A stretch of DNA of 64,000 bases, from the NCBI RefSeq assembly GCF_000378765.1, contig NZ_KB905345.1, forward strand, positions 124,001-188,000. The letters run 5' to 3'. Of the stretch, positions 17,253-26,683 are shown piece after piece. Under the pieces are notes generated by a model, which saw nothing but the letters and a program-made list of their open reading frames with translations, searched no databases and had not been told where the DNA came from. The translations under genes were made by a program, and so were the position numbers. Numbering within the stretch: the stretch's first letter is position 1; each line of letters begins with the position of its first letter. The DNA is from Psychroflexus tropicus DSM 15496 (GTDB lineage Bacteria; Bacteroidota; Bacteroidia; Flavobacteriales; Flavobacteriaceae).

Positions 17253-17295
17253 AATATATACGAGACTTGATTTCAAAACTAAAATTTGACATATA

Positions 17296-17322
17296 AAAAA
17301 ACCCTTTACTTAAAAGTAAAGG
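17296..17322 (-). terminator. Terminator after bshB1
   Basis: Stem CCTTTACTT/AAGTAAAGG with a very tight 2-nt loop, followed on the minus strand by a T-run (17296-17301). It closes the nhaC-bshB1 unit. Confidence 0.75.
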
Positions 17323-17345
17323 ATCTAAGAAATAGTTTCGATAAT

Positions 17346-18062
17346 TTAGATCAAGTCGAAAATTGAATCTACTGCTGGATAGCGCTCCACAGTGAAGCCT
17401 TCTGCATGCTCGGTACCGATAATTCGCCCCAGGTTTCTTGCCCGGTAAGTAATGCTGTCAAAGAAATTAGAACTTGAAATTGGCGTTTGTGGTTCTTTAC
17501 TTTGAGTATCATAAAACTGCGTCTTATAAGCTTTAACGCATTCGATCTTTTTATCCATGAACCCGGTAATGTCGACCACAACATCTGGCTCGATATCATA
17601 CCATTGGATGTAATGATAGACTAGTTTTGGTCGCCACTCTTTTTGCGCATTTCCTTCACAAATGGTTTCAATCTTTTTGAGTCCACTTAAAAAGCAGGCA
17701 TCACTTACCAAACGACTACCCTTTCCATGATCGATATGTCGATCATGTATAGCATTACAAAAAATGACATCAGGTCTGTATTTTCTTAAGACTTTAATGA
17801 TTTCCAGCTGATGCGCGGTATTATTGGAAAAGAATCCATCGCTGAATTCTAAATTTTTCCTCATACTTACACCCAGAATTTTAGCCGCTTCCTCTGCTTC
17901 TTTATCTCTGGTTTCAGCGGTGCCTCGTGTTCCCAATTCTCCTCTGGTAAGGTCTAATATGCCCACTTTTTTACCTCTGCTTATTTCTTTAGCTAGTGTT
18001 CCTGAACAACTCAATTCTACATCATCAGGATGTGCCCCAATCGCAAGTATATCTAACTTCAT
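17346..18062 (-). CDS. bshB1: Bacillithiol biosynthesis deacetylase BshB1
   Basis: 238 residues of the PIG-L/LmbE zinc deacetylase family, with the metal-binding AHPDD motif at 10-14 and HDRHIDHG further on. In bacillithiol synthesis it removes the acetyl group from GlcNAc-malate before cysteine is added. The hallmark LTRGELGTRG segment supports BshB1 rather than other LmbE proteins. It begins 4 nt after nhaC and shares a terminator with it. Length is typical of the family. Confidence 0.92.
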   Translation of the reverse strand: MKLDILAIGAHPDDVELSCSGTLAKEISRGKKVGILDLTRGELGTRGTAETRDKEAEEAAKILGVSMRKNLEFSDGFFSNNTAHQLEIIKVLRKYRPDVIFCNAIHDRHIDHGKGSRLVSDACFLSGLKKIETICEGNAQKEWRPKLVYHYIQWYDIEPDVVVDITGFMDKKIECVKAYKTQFYDTQSKEPQTPISSSNFFDSITYRARNLGRIIGTEHAEGFTVERYPAVDSIFDLI

Positions 18063-18066
18063 AAAT

Positions 18067-19539
18067 CTATTGTTTTGTCAGTTGTCTGATTTTAATATTA
18101 AAAGCAGCAAAAAGTAAAGTTACAAACGGACTTAAATAATTAAAAATGGCATAGAAGAAATAATCTACTACGGGAACTCCCAAAACGCCACTGTGATAAG
18201 CGCCACAGGTGTTCCAGGGGATCAAAACCGAGGTAACTGTACCGGAATCTTCAAGCGTGCGACTCAAATTTTCTGGGGCGAGCCCCTTTTTCTCATAGGC
18301 TTTTGCAAACATTTTTCCGGGAACTACAATAGCCAGATACTGATCTGAAGCTGTAAGATTTAAAGCTAAACAGCTGGACACGGTGCTAAAAAAGAGTCCA
18401 AAGGTAGAGGTGAATAAATTCAGTAAAGCTTCACTGATTCGTTCCAGAGCTCCGATGGCATCCATAATCCCACCAAAGACCATCGCACATATGATGAGCC
18501 ATATTGTTCCTAGCATTCCATACATCCCACCTGCAGAAAAAAGATCCTTTAAAGATTCGTTTTCAGTAGGAATCGTGATATCCACGGTAATCGCATCAAT
18601 AATTCCACGATAGGCCGTTTCAAATGTAAGCACTTCTCCTCCTCCAATCATCTTCACTAAGTCTGGCTGGAAAATAAGTGCTGCAGCAGCTGCTAAAAGG
18701 GTCCCTATCAGTAAGGCAATAAGCGGTGGTGTTTTTTTGATGATAAGCAAGATCACCAGTACAGGGACTACAAATAACCATCCCGAGACGTTAAAAGATC
18801 CTTCAATACTGCCTAAAATCTCATCAGGATTGGTTTGACCTGAAGTATCCAGGTTAAGACCAATGATGATAAACACGAGTAGAGTAATAAGAATAGTAGG
18901 AACAGTTGTAATCGTCATGTATCTGATGTGGGTAAACAAATCTGTTCCGGCCATAGCTGGAGCCAGATTAGTCGTATCACTCATAGGTGAAAGCTTGTCA
19001 CCGAAATAACCGCCTGATAGCACCGCTCCTGCGGTCATTGCCACAGATACGCCTAAAGCATCCGCTATACCTATGAGAGCTATACCTACTGTAGCTGAAG
19101 TGGTCCAGCTACTCCCTGTCGCTACAGAAATAACAGAACAAATAATGACACAAGCCGCCAAAAATATAGTAGGATTTAAAATTTGAAGTCCATAATAAAT
19201 CATCGTCGGAATAATACCACTCAACAACCACGTCCCTGCCAAAGCACCAACCATCAGTAAAATCAAAATAGGTTCTGTTGTCGATTTTATGTTTTTAGCC
19301 ACATCGTCGATCATAGTCTCAAACTTAGCTCCTTTAACACTTCCCACTACTGCTGCCACTGCAGCTCCCATTAAAAGTATAAATTGATTGGACCCTGCTA
19401 AGGCATCATCACCATAAACAAATACGTTGTAAGCCAGCATCCCTATAAGCGCTAGCACAGGGATAAGGGCCTGCCAAATACTAAGTCGAATTTTTGTTTG
19501 GGATGTGTCTTCTTCAGTTATATTCGAGGAATCACTCAT
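18067..19539 (-). CDS. nhaC: NhaC-family Na+/H+ antiporter
   Basis: 490 residues, about 11-12 membrane helices after a polar N-terminus of about 22 residues. Segments such as VATGSSWTTSATVGIALIG and SGGYFGDKLSPMSDTTN are characteristic of NhaC/ArcD-superfamily antiporters. It would expel sodium in exchange for protons at the inner membrane, fitting a marine lifestyle. First gene of a two-gene unit with bshB1. Confidence 0.9.
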   Translation of the reverse strand: MSDSSNITEEDTSQTKIRLSIWQALIPVLALIGMLAYNVFVYGDDALAGSNQFILLMGAAVAAVVGSVKGAKFETMIDDVAKNIKSTTEPILILLMVGALAGTWLLSGIIPTMIYYGLQILNPTIFLAACVIICSVISVATGSSWTTSATVGIALIGIADALGVSVAMTAGAVLSGGYFGDKLSPMSDTTNLAPAMAGTDLFTHIRYMTITTVPTILITLLVFIIIGLNLDTSGQTNPDEILGSIEGSFNVSGWLFVVPVLVILLIIKKTPPLIALLIGTLLAAAAALIFQPDLVKMIGGGEVLTFETAYRGIIDAITVDITIPTENESLKDLFSAGGMYGMLGTIWLIICAMVFGGIMDAIGALERISEALLNLFTSTFGLFFSTVSSCLALNLTASDQYLAIVVPGKMFAKAYEKKGLAPENLSRTLEDSGTVTSVLIPWNTCGAYHSGVLGVPVVDYFFYAIFNYLSPFVTLLFAAFNIKIRQLTKQ

Positions 19540-19749
19540 GTCAAAGGTTTAAAATCGATGTAATGTTACAATATTGTTACTAAATTCACAAAGCAATCCA
19601 CCAATTTTAAAAAGTAGAATAGGCTAAAAATAACATCATGAAAGCTTAACTCCTGAGCTAATTCGAGAGGCTGAATCCAAAAATATTTGGGTCTTAAGCT
19701 TCTAAATAGGATCTCATTAAGAATTTAACAAGGAATTGAAGGGATTCAA

Positions 19750-19779
19750 TTGCCTTTTGCGAGAGAAGGTGTAAATTTG
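19750..19779 (+). promoter_or_regulatory. Bacteroidota-type promoter of lpdA
   Basis: TTG (19750-19752), 19-nt spacer, then TAAATTTG (19772-19779), matching the -33 TTG/-7 TAnnTTTG consensus. The lpdA ATG is 31 nt downstream of the -7 element. Confidence 0.75.
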
Positions 19780-19810
19780 TAAAACTTATTTTAGAATCAA
19801 ATTTCATTTT

Positions 19811-21217
19811 ATGAATACATATGATGTAGCCGTCATCGGCTCTGGACCTGGAGGATATGTTGCAGCCATACGTTGCGCTCAACTAGGTATGAAAACTGTT
19901 ATTATAGAAAAATATGCCACCAAAGGGGGAACCTGCCTCAATGTAGGTTGTATACCTTCCAAAGCTCTTTTAGATTCATCACACCATTATGAAGATGCGA
20001 TCAAGCATTTTGAAGAGCATGGCATCGATATCTCTGGAGACGTGAAAGTCAATTTAGAAAACATGATGAAGCGTAAGTCTGGTGTGGTCGATCAAACCAC
20101 CAAAGGCATCGACTTCTTGATGGATAAAAACAATATTGAATCTTACCAAGGTGTTGGGTCTTTTAAGGATGACACTCACATCATCATTACCGATAATGAC
20201 GGAAAAGAAACTGAAATTGAAGCCAAACATACCATCATAGCCACTGGAAGTAAACCTTCGAGCTTGCCTTTCATAAACATTGATAAGGAGCGTATCATCA
20301 CTTCTACGGAAGCCCTTTCATTAAAAGAGATTCCTAAGCATCTTATTATGATTGGTGGTGGAGTTATTGGACTGGAACTTGGACAAGTCTATAAAAGATT
20401 AGGGGCAGAAGTGACCGTGATCGAGTATATGGATCGCATCATTCCTGGCATGGATAAAGACCAGAGTAAGGAATTGATGAAAGCCATGAAAAAGCAAAAA
20501 GCTAAATTCATGCTTTCACATAAGGTGAAGTCAGTAGAAAGAAAAGGTGACGAGGTTATTGTCAAAGCTGATGATAAAAACGGTAAAGAGGTTGAGTTTA
20601 AAGGCGATTATTGCCTGGTATCTGTGGGAAGAAGACCCTATACCGATGGTCTAAATGCTGATAAAGCTGGAGTCGAAGTGAAAGACAACGGAAAAATAAA
20701 AGTCAATGAGAAGCTTCAAACCTCTGCTTCAAATATATATGCTATTGGAGATGTGATTGAAGGGATTATGCTGGCCCATAAAGCTGAAGAGGAAGGTACT
20801 TTTGTCGCTGAAGTGATCGCGGGACAAAAACCACATATTGACTACAACTTGATCCCTAACGTCGTCTACACCTGGCCAGAAGTGGCGTCCGTAGGCAAAA
20901 ATGAAGATCAGCTGAAAGAAGCTAATGTCGAATACAATACCGGTAAATTTCCAATGCGTGCCCTAGGTCGTTCCAGAGCCAGTGGAGATGTAGATGGATT
21001 TGTAAAAATATTCTCAGACAAGGAAACCGACGAAGTTTTAGGTGTACATATGGTTGGGGCTAGAGTAGCTGACTTGATCGCCGAAGCGGTCACCGCGATG
21101 GAATTTCGAGCTAGTGCCGAAGATATTGCAAGAATGAGTCACGCTCACCCTACTTATGCAGAAGCAGTCAAAGAAGCAGCCCTAGCTGCAACAGGTGACC
21201 GTGCCTTACATGTTTAA
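19811..21217 (+). CDS. lpdA: Dihydrolipoyl dehydrogenase (E3)
   Basis: 468 residues. FAD-binding GSGPGGYVAA (11-20), redox-active disulfide GGTCLNVGCIPSK (about 38-50), NAD-binding GGGVIGLELG (about 183-192), second FAD motif AIGDVI (about 316), and the C-terminal HAHPTYAE catalytic histidine are all present. It reoxidises lipoyl groups of the pyruvate, 2-oxoglutarate and branched-chain dehydrogenase complexes. Monocistronic, with a clear promoter and terminator. Full length, no anomalies. Confidence 0.97.
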   Translation: MNTYDVAVIGSGPGGYVAAIRCAQLGMKTVIIEKYATKGGTCLNVGCIPSKALLDSSHHYEDAIKHFEEHGIDISGDVKVNLENMMKRKSGVVDQTTKGIDFLMDKNNIESYQGVGSFKDDTHIIITDNDGKETEIEAKHTIIATGSKPSSLPFINIDKERIITSTEALSLKEIPKHLIMIGGGVIGLELGQVYKRLGAEVTVIEYMDRIIPGMDKDQSKELMKAMKKQKAKFMLSHKVKSVERKGDEVIVKADDKNGKEVEFKGDYCLVSVGRRPYTDGLNADKAGVEVKDNGKIKVNEKLQTSASNIYAIGDVIEGIMLAHKAEEEGTFVAEVIAGQKPHIDYNLIPNVVYTWPEVASVGKNEDQLKEANVEYNTGKFPMRALGRSRASGDVDGFVKIFSDKETDEVLGVHMVGARVADLIAEAVTAMEFRASAEDIARMSHAHPTYAEAVKEAALAATGDRALHV

Positions 21218-21238
21218 AATAAGAACGAAGTTTATATC

Positions 21239-21270
21239 AAAGCCGATGCAAATTGTATCGGCTTTTTTTT
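21239..21270 (+). terminator. Terminator after lpdA
   Basis: Stem AAAGCCGAT/ATCGGCTTT with a 9-nt loop and a run of T. Confidence 0.9.
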
Positions 21271-21292
21271 ATTCTGATTTTGAGCAGGCTAG

Positions 21293-21360
21293 CTTTCAAG
21301 CTTTAAGTTAGCTAGTTTTAAGCTGAAAGTAATTTTATGCTCCGCCCTTGCATAGAGCAT
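21293..21360. repeat. Two adjacent inverted repeats in the lpdA-DUF429 gap
   Basis: An imperfect dyad with ends CTTTC/GAAAG and inner AGCTT/AAGCT (21293-21329) is followed by ATGCTC-12nt-GAGCAT (21337-21360). Neither has a T-run, so they are not obvious terminators. They may be regulatory sites for the downstream gene. Confidence 0.4.
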
Positions 21361-21415
21361 GCTTGAATGATGTCTAAATAAAATCGTATGTTTCGTTCAT
21401 CTAAAGTATTCAAAC

Positions 21416-22114
21416 ATGAAGGTAGCTGGTATGGATTCCTGTCCCCTGGGGTGGATTGCTATAATTCACGATTCTAAGACATTTAAGTATGAGGCTGTAA
21501 AATCAATTGAAGAGCTGGTGAAAATTCATTCAGACTTAGAGAGGATTTTTATTGATATTCCCATCGGCCTTTCGTCTGATCATTTTACAAGAACCATCGA
21601 GTCCAAACTGAGAAAAGAGCTGGGAAACAGGTCCTCAACGATATTTAGTCCAGCTTGCAGAAAAGCGGTGTATGCCTCCAATTATGATGAGGCCAGAGAA
21701 ATCAATAAACAAATCATAGGTAAAAGTGTATCCATCCAGAGTTATAATATTTCAAAAAAGATCAAAGAAGTCGATCTGTTTTTGGAATCAAAACAAGAAC
21801 ATCTGGACGTTTTTGAAAGTCATCCTGAAATCTGTTTTAAATACCTCAATAACGAAAACGTGATCCAATCCAAAAAATCAACTCCTGAAGGATTTCAGGA
21901 GCGTTTTGAAATCCTGACCAATTCCTATCCAGAGCTTGAGCAGTTCCTTGAGTCCATTCAAAACACATTTACGAAATCTAAAGTCAAACCCGATGATATT
22001 CTGGATGCCATGGTACTTTGCGTAGCTAGTTTGAATTCAGAAGATAATCCTAGATTCTTTCAGGATGATAATACTATTGATCAAAAAGGAATCTTTGTGA
22101 GGATTGGATATTAG
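21416..22114 (+). CDS. DUF429 protein, predicted RNase H-fold nuclease
   Basis: 232 residues. The N-terminal GMDSCPLGWIA (5-15) followed by IDIPIGL (about 48) and a late DDILDAMVLC acidic motif fit DUF429, a predicted RNase H-like nuclease family with Asp metal ligands. Function is unknown; proteins of this family are often near housekeeping genes without conserved context. It appears to be a single-gene unit with no clear terminator downstream. The gap to marC (161 nt) holds nothing I can identify. Confidence 0.8.
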   Translation: MKVAGMDSCPLGWIAIIHDSKTFKYEAVKSIEELVKIHSDLERIFIDIPIGLSSDHFTRTIESKLRKELGNRSSTIFSPACRKAVYASNYDEAREINKQIIGKSVSIQSYNISKKIKEVDLFLESKQEHLDVFESHPEICFKYLNNENVIQSKKSTPEGFQERFEILTNSYPELEQFLESIQNTFTKSKVKPDDILDAMVLCVASLNSEDNPRFFQDDNTIDQKGIFVRIGY

Positions 22115-22275
22115 AAGTGAGATATCAGAATTAGGAGATTAGAAGAAGAAGTTGATTGTGGTTAATGGGTGAATTTTCCAATTAAAAATTATATTAAAGC
22201 TACATATGATTATAGATCAATTATAATTCTTCTTTCCAAAAGACTCACAGACTCAAAAACTTTCCTACTAAAGTT

Positions 22276-22914
22276 CTAGCTTCCAGCGATAATATCCTGA
22301 AAAATAGGCTTAAATCCGCTCAGGAAGAACTCTATGGCGATGACCATGATGATTAATCCCATGAGTCTCATCAACACATTGTTTCCGGTTTGACCAAGAA
22401 GTTTTATAATTTTTCCTGCACTCAATAGAATGGCGAGTGTAATTCCCATCACCAGGCCTATAGCTCCTATAAGTATGGCTTGCATTTCAACAGATCCGGC
22501 ATCTTCCATTAATACAATAGCATTAGTAATGGCTCCAGGGCCACAAATCATAGGAATGGCCAAGGGCGTTATAGAAATGTCATTAACATAGGTTTTGATC
22601 TCAGATTCCTGGACTTTTACTTTCCCCAGCCTGGCTTGCAGCATATCCATGCCCATGAGAAAAAAGATAATACCTCCTACCACTCTAAAGCTGTCGACCG
22701 AAATGCCAAAAAACTTAAATAAAATCTGACCGGAAAAGGCAAAAAGCAAAATCGTAACAAATGAAGCCAAAATAGCTTTTTTAGCTGTCGATTTTCTACT
22801 TTCCTTATCCAGTTCTGAAGTCATGGTCATAAAAATTGGCATAACTCCTAATGGATTAATAATGGTAAAAAAAGTTGTAAACGATAAAACCCCAAACGCG
22901 ATTAACTCTGTCAT
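22276..22914 (-). CDS. MarC/UPF0056-family integral membrane protein
   Basis: 212 residues with six membrane helices. The FFTIINPLGVMPIFM segment near the N-terminus and ITPLAIPMICGPGAIT in the middle are the conserved NP and PLAxPxxxGPG motifs of MarC/NAAT proteins. Despite the name, a role in multidrug resistance is not established; some archaeal relatives transport small amino acids. Stand-alone gene, convergent with the DUF429 gene. Confidence 0.88.
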   Translation of the reverse strand: MTELIAFGVLSFTTFFTIINPLGVMPIFMTMTSELDKESRKSTAKKAILASFVTILLFAFSGQILFKFFGISVDSFRVVGGIIFFLMGMDMLQARLGKVKVQESEIKTYVNDISITPLAIPMICGPGAITNAIVLMEDAGSVEMQAILIGAIGLVMGITLAILLSAGKIIKLLGQTGNNVLMRLMGLIIMVIAIEFFLSGFKPIFQDIIAGS

Positions 22915-23100
22915 TATTAGTTATTTGAAAGCATTTTATAAGTTTGCAAAAGTATTTTTAATTTTCTGACTGACAATACCCACAAGCAAAATAATAGACA
23001 ATTTTAATTAAAATTTACAAGTCATTTTTTTAATGAAAATAGCAACCTATTTTTAATAATTTATTCCTGAAAAAAGAAGAGCGAAAACGATTGAGTTTTC

Positions 23101-23108
23101 TATTTTTG
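23101..23108 (+). promoter_or_regulatory. -7 element ahead of the GAPDH gene
   Basis: TATTTTTG matches TAnnTTTG; the GTG start is 27 nt downstream. No good -33 TTG at the expected distance. Confidence 0.5.
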
Positions 23109-23134
23109 CCGAAAATTTTAAAAAATTCAAATCC

Positions 23135-24586
23135 GTGAAGAATCCATCTCAAAATTATGAAAAGGAACTTTCGTTTCAGGCAGACAGACGTCGTGCATCT
23201 GTTAAATTCATTAGCATAGTCAATGATCTATGGTATGAAAAATCCATCGAGTTAGTTCTATTCAGAAACTCATTGATCAATAAAAACGTAGGTGAAATTC
23301 TGAAACTTCATGAATACGCTGGAAAATTTGTAGACAAACCCATCTCCATTTTTGATTCAACTGAAATTGCTGAGGGTATCAAAAACTTGAATCTTCCCCC
23401 TTCAAAATTAGACATTGGAAAATTGACTTTTGAGTACTTGCAAAATAGCAATGGCGATCAAAATGTGATGAGTTTTCTTTCCAACAAACTCAAAGCCTCA
23501 GAACAATTCAATTCAATAGTTCCAAAAGATGTCGTTCTCTACGGATTTGGAAGAATAGGAAGACTCGTGGCAAGAGAACTCATGGCCAAAACGGGTAAAG
23601 GAAACCAATTGAGGCTTAGAGCTATTGTGACCCGTGGCAAAATCACTCCTGAAATTCTTGAAAAAAGAGCTTCTTTATTGAGAAATGATTCAATTCACGC
23701 AGATTTCAATGGAACTGTTCAAGTGGATCTTGAGAACTCTTCTCTTATCATCAACGATACTACAGTGAAAATGATCTCTGCTAATCAGCCTGAGGATATT
23801 GATTACACCGCTTATGGCATTAATAAAGCATTAATTATAGATAATACGGGAGCCTTTAGGGATCAGGAGGCCCTGCAGAGACACTTATCTTCTAAAGGAG
23901 CTGATAAAGTCTTATTAACTGCTCCAGGAAAGGGAGTTCCAAACATTGTTCACGGGGTTAACCATAAGAATTTTGACCCTAAAAAAGAATCGATTTTTTC
24001 TGCGGCTTCCTGTACCACCAATGCTATTACTCCAGTGCTTAAAGCTGTGGAAGATCACTACGGAATTGAACACGGCCACCTGGAAACCATTCATGCCTAC
24101 ACCAATGATCAAAATCTGGTGGACAACATGCACAACAAATACAGAAGAGGCCGTGCAGCGGCTTTGAATATGGTTATCACAGAAACAGGTGCTGGTAAGG
24201 CGGTTGCCAAAGCTCTTCCAAAACTAGAAGGTAAATTGACTTCGAATGCGATTCGAGTTCCTGTACCCAATGGGTCTTTGGCTATTTTAAATTTGAATTT
24301 AAAGACTAAGACCTCCAAAGAAGAACTTAATGCCAAAATAAAAGATGCAGCCCTCAACGGAGAGTTGGTCGAACAAATCAAATACTCTATAGACAATGAA
24401 CTTGTGTCTTCTGATATTGTAGGAGTATCTGCTCCAGCTATTTTTGACAGCCATGCCACGATATCAGATGATAATACAAATTCTGTAGTCCTTTATATTT
24501 GGTATGATAACGAATTTGGGTATAGCCATCAGGTGATTCGTCTCGCGAAATATATTTCTGAAGTAAGGCGTTTTACTTATTATTAA
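23135..24586 (+). CDS. Glyceraldehyde-3-phosphate dehydrogenase, long form with N-terminal extension
   Basis: 483 residues, against about 335 for classical GAPDH. Residues 1-125 are a mostly helical N-terminal extension. The Rossmann motif GFGRIGR is at 137-143 and the catalytic cysteine C293 lies in SAASCTTNAITP; the HAYTNDQN motif and the C-terminal WYDNEFGYSHQV follow. It interconverts glyceraldehyde-3-phosphate and 1,3-bisphosphoglycerate. The start codon is GTG (23135). Extended GAPDHs of this size are known in Bacteroidota; what the extension does is not evident from sequence. Confidence 0.92.
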   Translation: MKNPSQNYEKELSFQADRRRASVKFISIVNDLWYEKSIELVLFRNSLINKNVGEILKLHEYAGKFVDKPISIFDSTEIAEGIKNLNLPPSKLDIGKLTFEYLQNSNGDQNVMSFLSNKLKASEQFNSIVPKDVVLYGFGRIGRLVARELMAKTGKGNQLRLRAIVTRGKITPEILEKRASLLRNDSIHADFNGTVQVDLENSSLIINDTTVKMISANQPEDIDYTAYGINKALIIDNTGAFRDQEALQRHLSSKGADKVLLTAPGKGVPNIVHGVNHKNFDPKKESIFSAASCTTNAITPVLKAVEDHYGIEHGHLETIHAYTNDQNLVDNMHNKYRRGRAAALNMVITETGAGKAVAKALPKLEGKLTSNAIRVPVPNGSLAILNLNLKTKTSKEELNAKIKDAALNGELVEQIKYSIDNELVSSDIVGVSAPAIFDSHATISDDNTNSVVLYIWYDNEFGYSHQVIRLAKYISEVRRFTYY

Positions 24587-24684
24587 AATTAAAAAACAGC
24601 TCTGGTAAATGCTTTTAAAGATGTAACGCCTTACCGATTAGACTACATTAAAAGCTATCCTATTCGACCTTTATGGTCACCTAT

Positions 24685-24717
24685 AAAATCCTCAAATTCT
24701 TGAGGATTTTATTTTTT
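24685..24717 (+). terminator. Terminator after the GAPDH gene
   Basis: An 11-bp stem (AAAATCCTCAA/TTGAGGATTTT), 4-nt loop and T-run. Confidence 0.9.
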
Positions 24718-24772
24718 GAAAAACATCTGTATTAATTGCATTTTAAATACTTTTGTGGTAAATATTGTTTTT

Positions 24773-25378
24773 ATGAAATCATTGCACTTTCTCTTATTTG
24801 CCTTACTTTTTTCGAGTTTATCTTTTGCACAAGACAACTCAGATGAGATTCAGGAACAGGAACCTTCAGCAGCTCAGAAATTAAAAACAGTTGTTGATAA
24901 GGCTAATAACTTTGAAGAATACAAGGTTATCGAAAAAGTGAAAATCAACTCTGCTATTAGAGGAGTTTTTGAAGAGTATGAAGCTCTAACTGCAGAGATT
25001 TCAGAATTAAAAGACAGTATCCAATCTCAGGATCAACAGATTCAATCCTTGAAAAAGGAAGTCTCTGGTTTAAATACAGAACTCACCAATCTTCAAAATG
25101 AAAAAGACGAAATTCTTTTTCTTGGCATGGCGTTTTCAAAATCTGGATACAACACACTGGTTTGGTCGATCATAGGGGTGCTCATTGTCTTACTCTTATT
25201 TTTTATCTTCAAATTCAATAGAAGTAACTTATTGACTAAAGAAGCAAAGCAAAATCTTAAAAATCTGGATGCTGATTACGAAAATTACAAACGTGTTGCC
25301 TTGGAGAAACAGCAAAAATTAGGAAGACAGCTACAAGACGAAAAGAATAAAAATCAAAAACTGAATAAAGGCAAATAA
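24773..25378 (+). CDS. Membrane-anchored coiled-coil protein of unknown function
   Basis: About 201 residues from the preferred ATG at 24773; the frame is open from 24716, but only the later start gives a proper signal peptide (MKSLHFLLFALLFSSLSFAQ) and clears the preceding terminator. A coiled coil covers about 70-110 (ELKDSIQSQDQQIQSLKKEV), then a membrane helix (about 125-147: LVWSIIGVLIVLLLFFIF) and a basic cytoplasmic tail of about 50 residues. Genes like this beside trmD in Flavobacteriia are sometimes annotated as tRNA methyltransferase, which nothing in this sequence supports. It abuts the MFS gene (stop then ATG). Confidence 0.75.
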   Translation: MKSLHFLLFALLFSSLSFAQDNSDEIQEQEPSAAQKLKTVVDKANNFEEYKVIEKVKINSAIRGVFEEYEALTAEISELKDSIQSQDQQIQSLKKEVSGLNTELTNLQNEKDEILFLGMAFSKSGYNTLVWSIIGVLIVLLLFFIFKFNRSNLLTKEAKQNLKNLDADYENYKRVALEKQQKLGRQLQDEKNKNQKLNKGK

Positions 25379-26680
25379 ATGTCTGAACTCAGCGAGGAAT
25401 TTTATGAGTTTTTGACTGAGGATTCAGAAACACGATCTTGTGAAGCTATTCCTGATTCTCAGTGCAGTAGTATTCCTAAAAATTTTACCCTTAACGTCCT
25501 CAACGGCAGCCTAACCAAATTAGCTGAAAAATTAATCAGCCCTGGACTCACCCTACCCTGGATCTTGAGTTATCTTGGAGCTCCTCTTTTTTTAATCGGT
25601 ATGCTTGTCCCTATCAAAGACGTAGGTTCTCTTTTACCACAACTGCTCATCAGTGGAAAACTTAGGGCGAAACCAGAGCGAAAACCTTATTGGGTAGGTG
25701 CCGGCTTAACTCAAGGCTTTTGTCTACTACTTTCTGCTGTATTACTTTTTACGCTAGATGACAGTTTGATCATCAGTTATGGTATTGTTGCTTTGCTTCT
25801 CTTATTTAGCATAGCTTCAGGGGTGGGCTCTGTGAGCTTTAAGGATGTCTCAGGAAAAACAGTACCCAAAGGTAAGCGAGGTCAGATGTTGAGTTACAGA
25901 TCTACGATTGGAGGTGCTTTAGCTTTAGTTGCCGGAGGTATATTAGTATTTATACTCAAAGATCAGGAAAGCAAATGGCTTTACTCTAGCCTATTCGCCC
26001 TAGCTGGATTGTTATGGATTACAGCTTCGTTACTATTCAAAGCTATAAAAGAACAACCAGGCGCTACCGAGGGAGGCAGAACGCCTATAGAAGAGCTTAA
26101 GACTGGGAAAAGCCTACTAAAAACTGATACGTCTTACCGAAATTTCATTATCACCCGAGCTTTACTCATGACCATTCCTCTCTTATCCCCTTTCTTTATC
26201 ATTTTAGCTAAAAAGGTAAGTGAAGAAAACTGGAATTTTCTCGGAGTAATCATTTTAATTGGGAGCCTTGCTCAGGTACTCAGTAGTCCACTATGGGGCA
26301 GGTTAGCCGATCGTTCTAGTCTTCTGCTTATGCGAATTTCAGCTGGATTATCAATAGTGAGTATTTTGTACGCTTTGGTATTTATTTATGTTGATCATGA
26401 CTTACTGAATTTCTATGCGTTTATTCCAGTCATCTTGCTTAACGGCATCGCTTACACTGGTGCAAGACTAAGCAGAAAGACGTATTTAGTTGACTATGCA
26501 CCAGAAGACGAGCGTCCTACTTATGTTTCAGTAGCCAATACGTTAATTGGCTTATTTACTATTTTTGCAGCATCCTTTGGAATCGTTGCAGAGTATTTTG
26601 GACTTACTTATCAATTTTGGTTTTTTCTATTATTATTGGTGGGGTGTATTTTACTAAGTTTCAAATTAAAAGAGGTCTAG
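25379..26680 (+). CDS. Major facilitator superfamily transporter
   Basis: 433 residues, about 12 membrane helices after a polar N-terminal tail of roughly 45 residues containing several cysteines. The cytoplasmic loop between helices 2 and 3 and the central loop (EQPGATEGGRTPIEELKTGK) follow MFS topology, and LWGRLADRSS is an MFS loop motif. Substrate unknown. It lies immediately after the coiled-coil gene and 3 nt before trmD, so all three are probably one transcript. Confidence 0.82.
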   Translation: MSELSEEFYEFLTEDSETRSCEAIPDSQCSSIPKNFTLNVLNGSLTKLAEKLISPGLTLPWILSYLGAPLFLIGMLVPIKDVGSLLPQLLISGKLRAKPERKPYWVGAGLTQGFCLLLSAVLLFTLDDSLIISYGIVALLLLFSIASGVGSVSFKDVSGKTVPKGKRGQMLSYRSTIGGALALVAGGILVFILKDQESKWLYSSLFALAGLLWITASLLFKAIKEQPGATEGGRTPIEELKTGKSLLKTDTSYRNFIITRALLMTIPLLSPFFIILAKKVSEENWNFLGVIILIGSLAQVLSSPLWGRLADRSSLLLMRISAGLSIVSILYALVFIYVDHDLLNFYAFIPVILLNGIAYTGARLSRKTYLVDYAPEDERPTYVSVANTLIGLFTIFAASFGIVAEYFGLTYQFWFFLLLLVGCILLSFKLKEV

Positions 26681-26683
26681 AAT

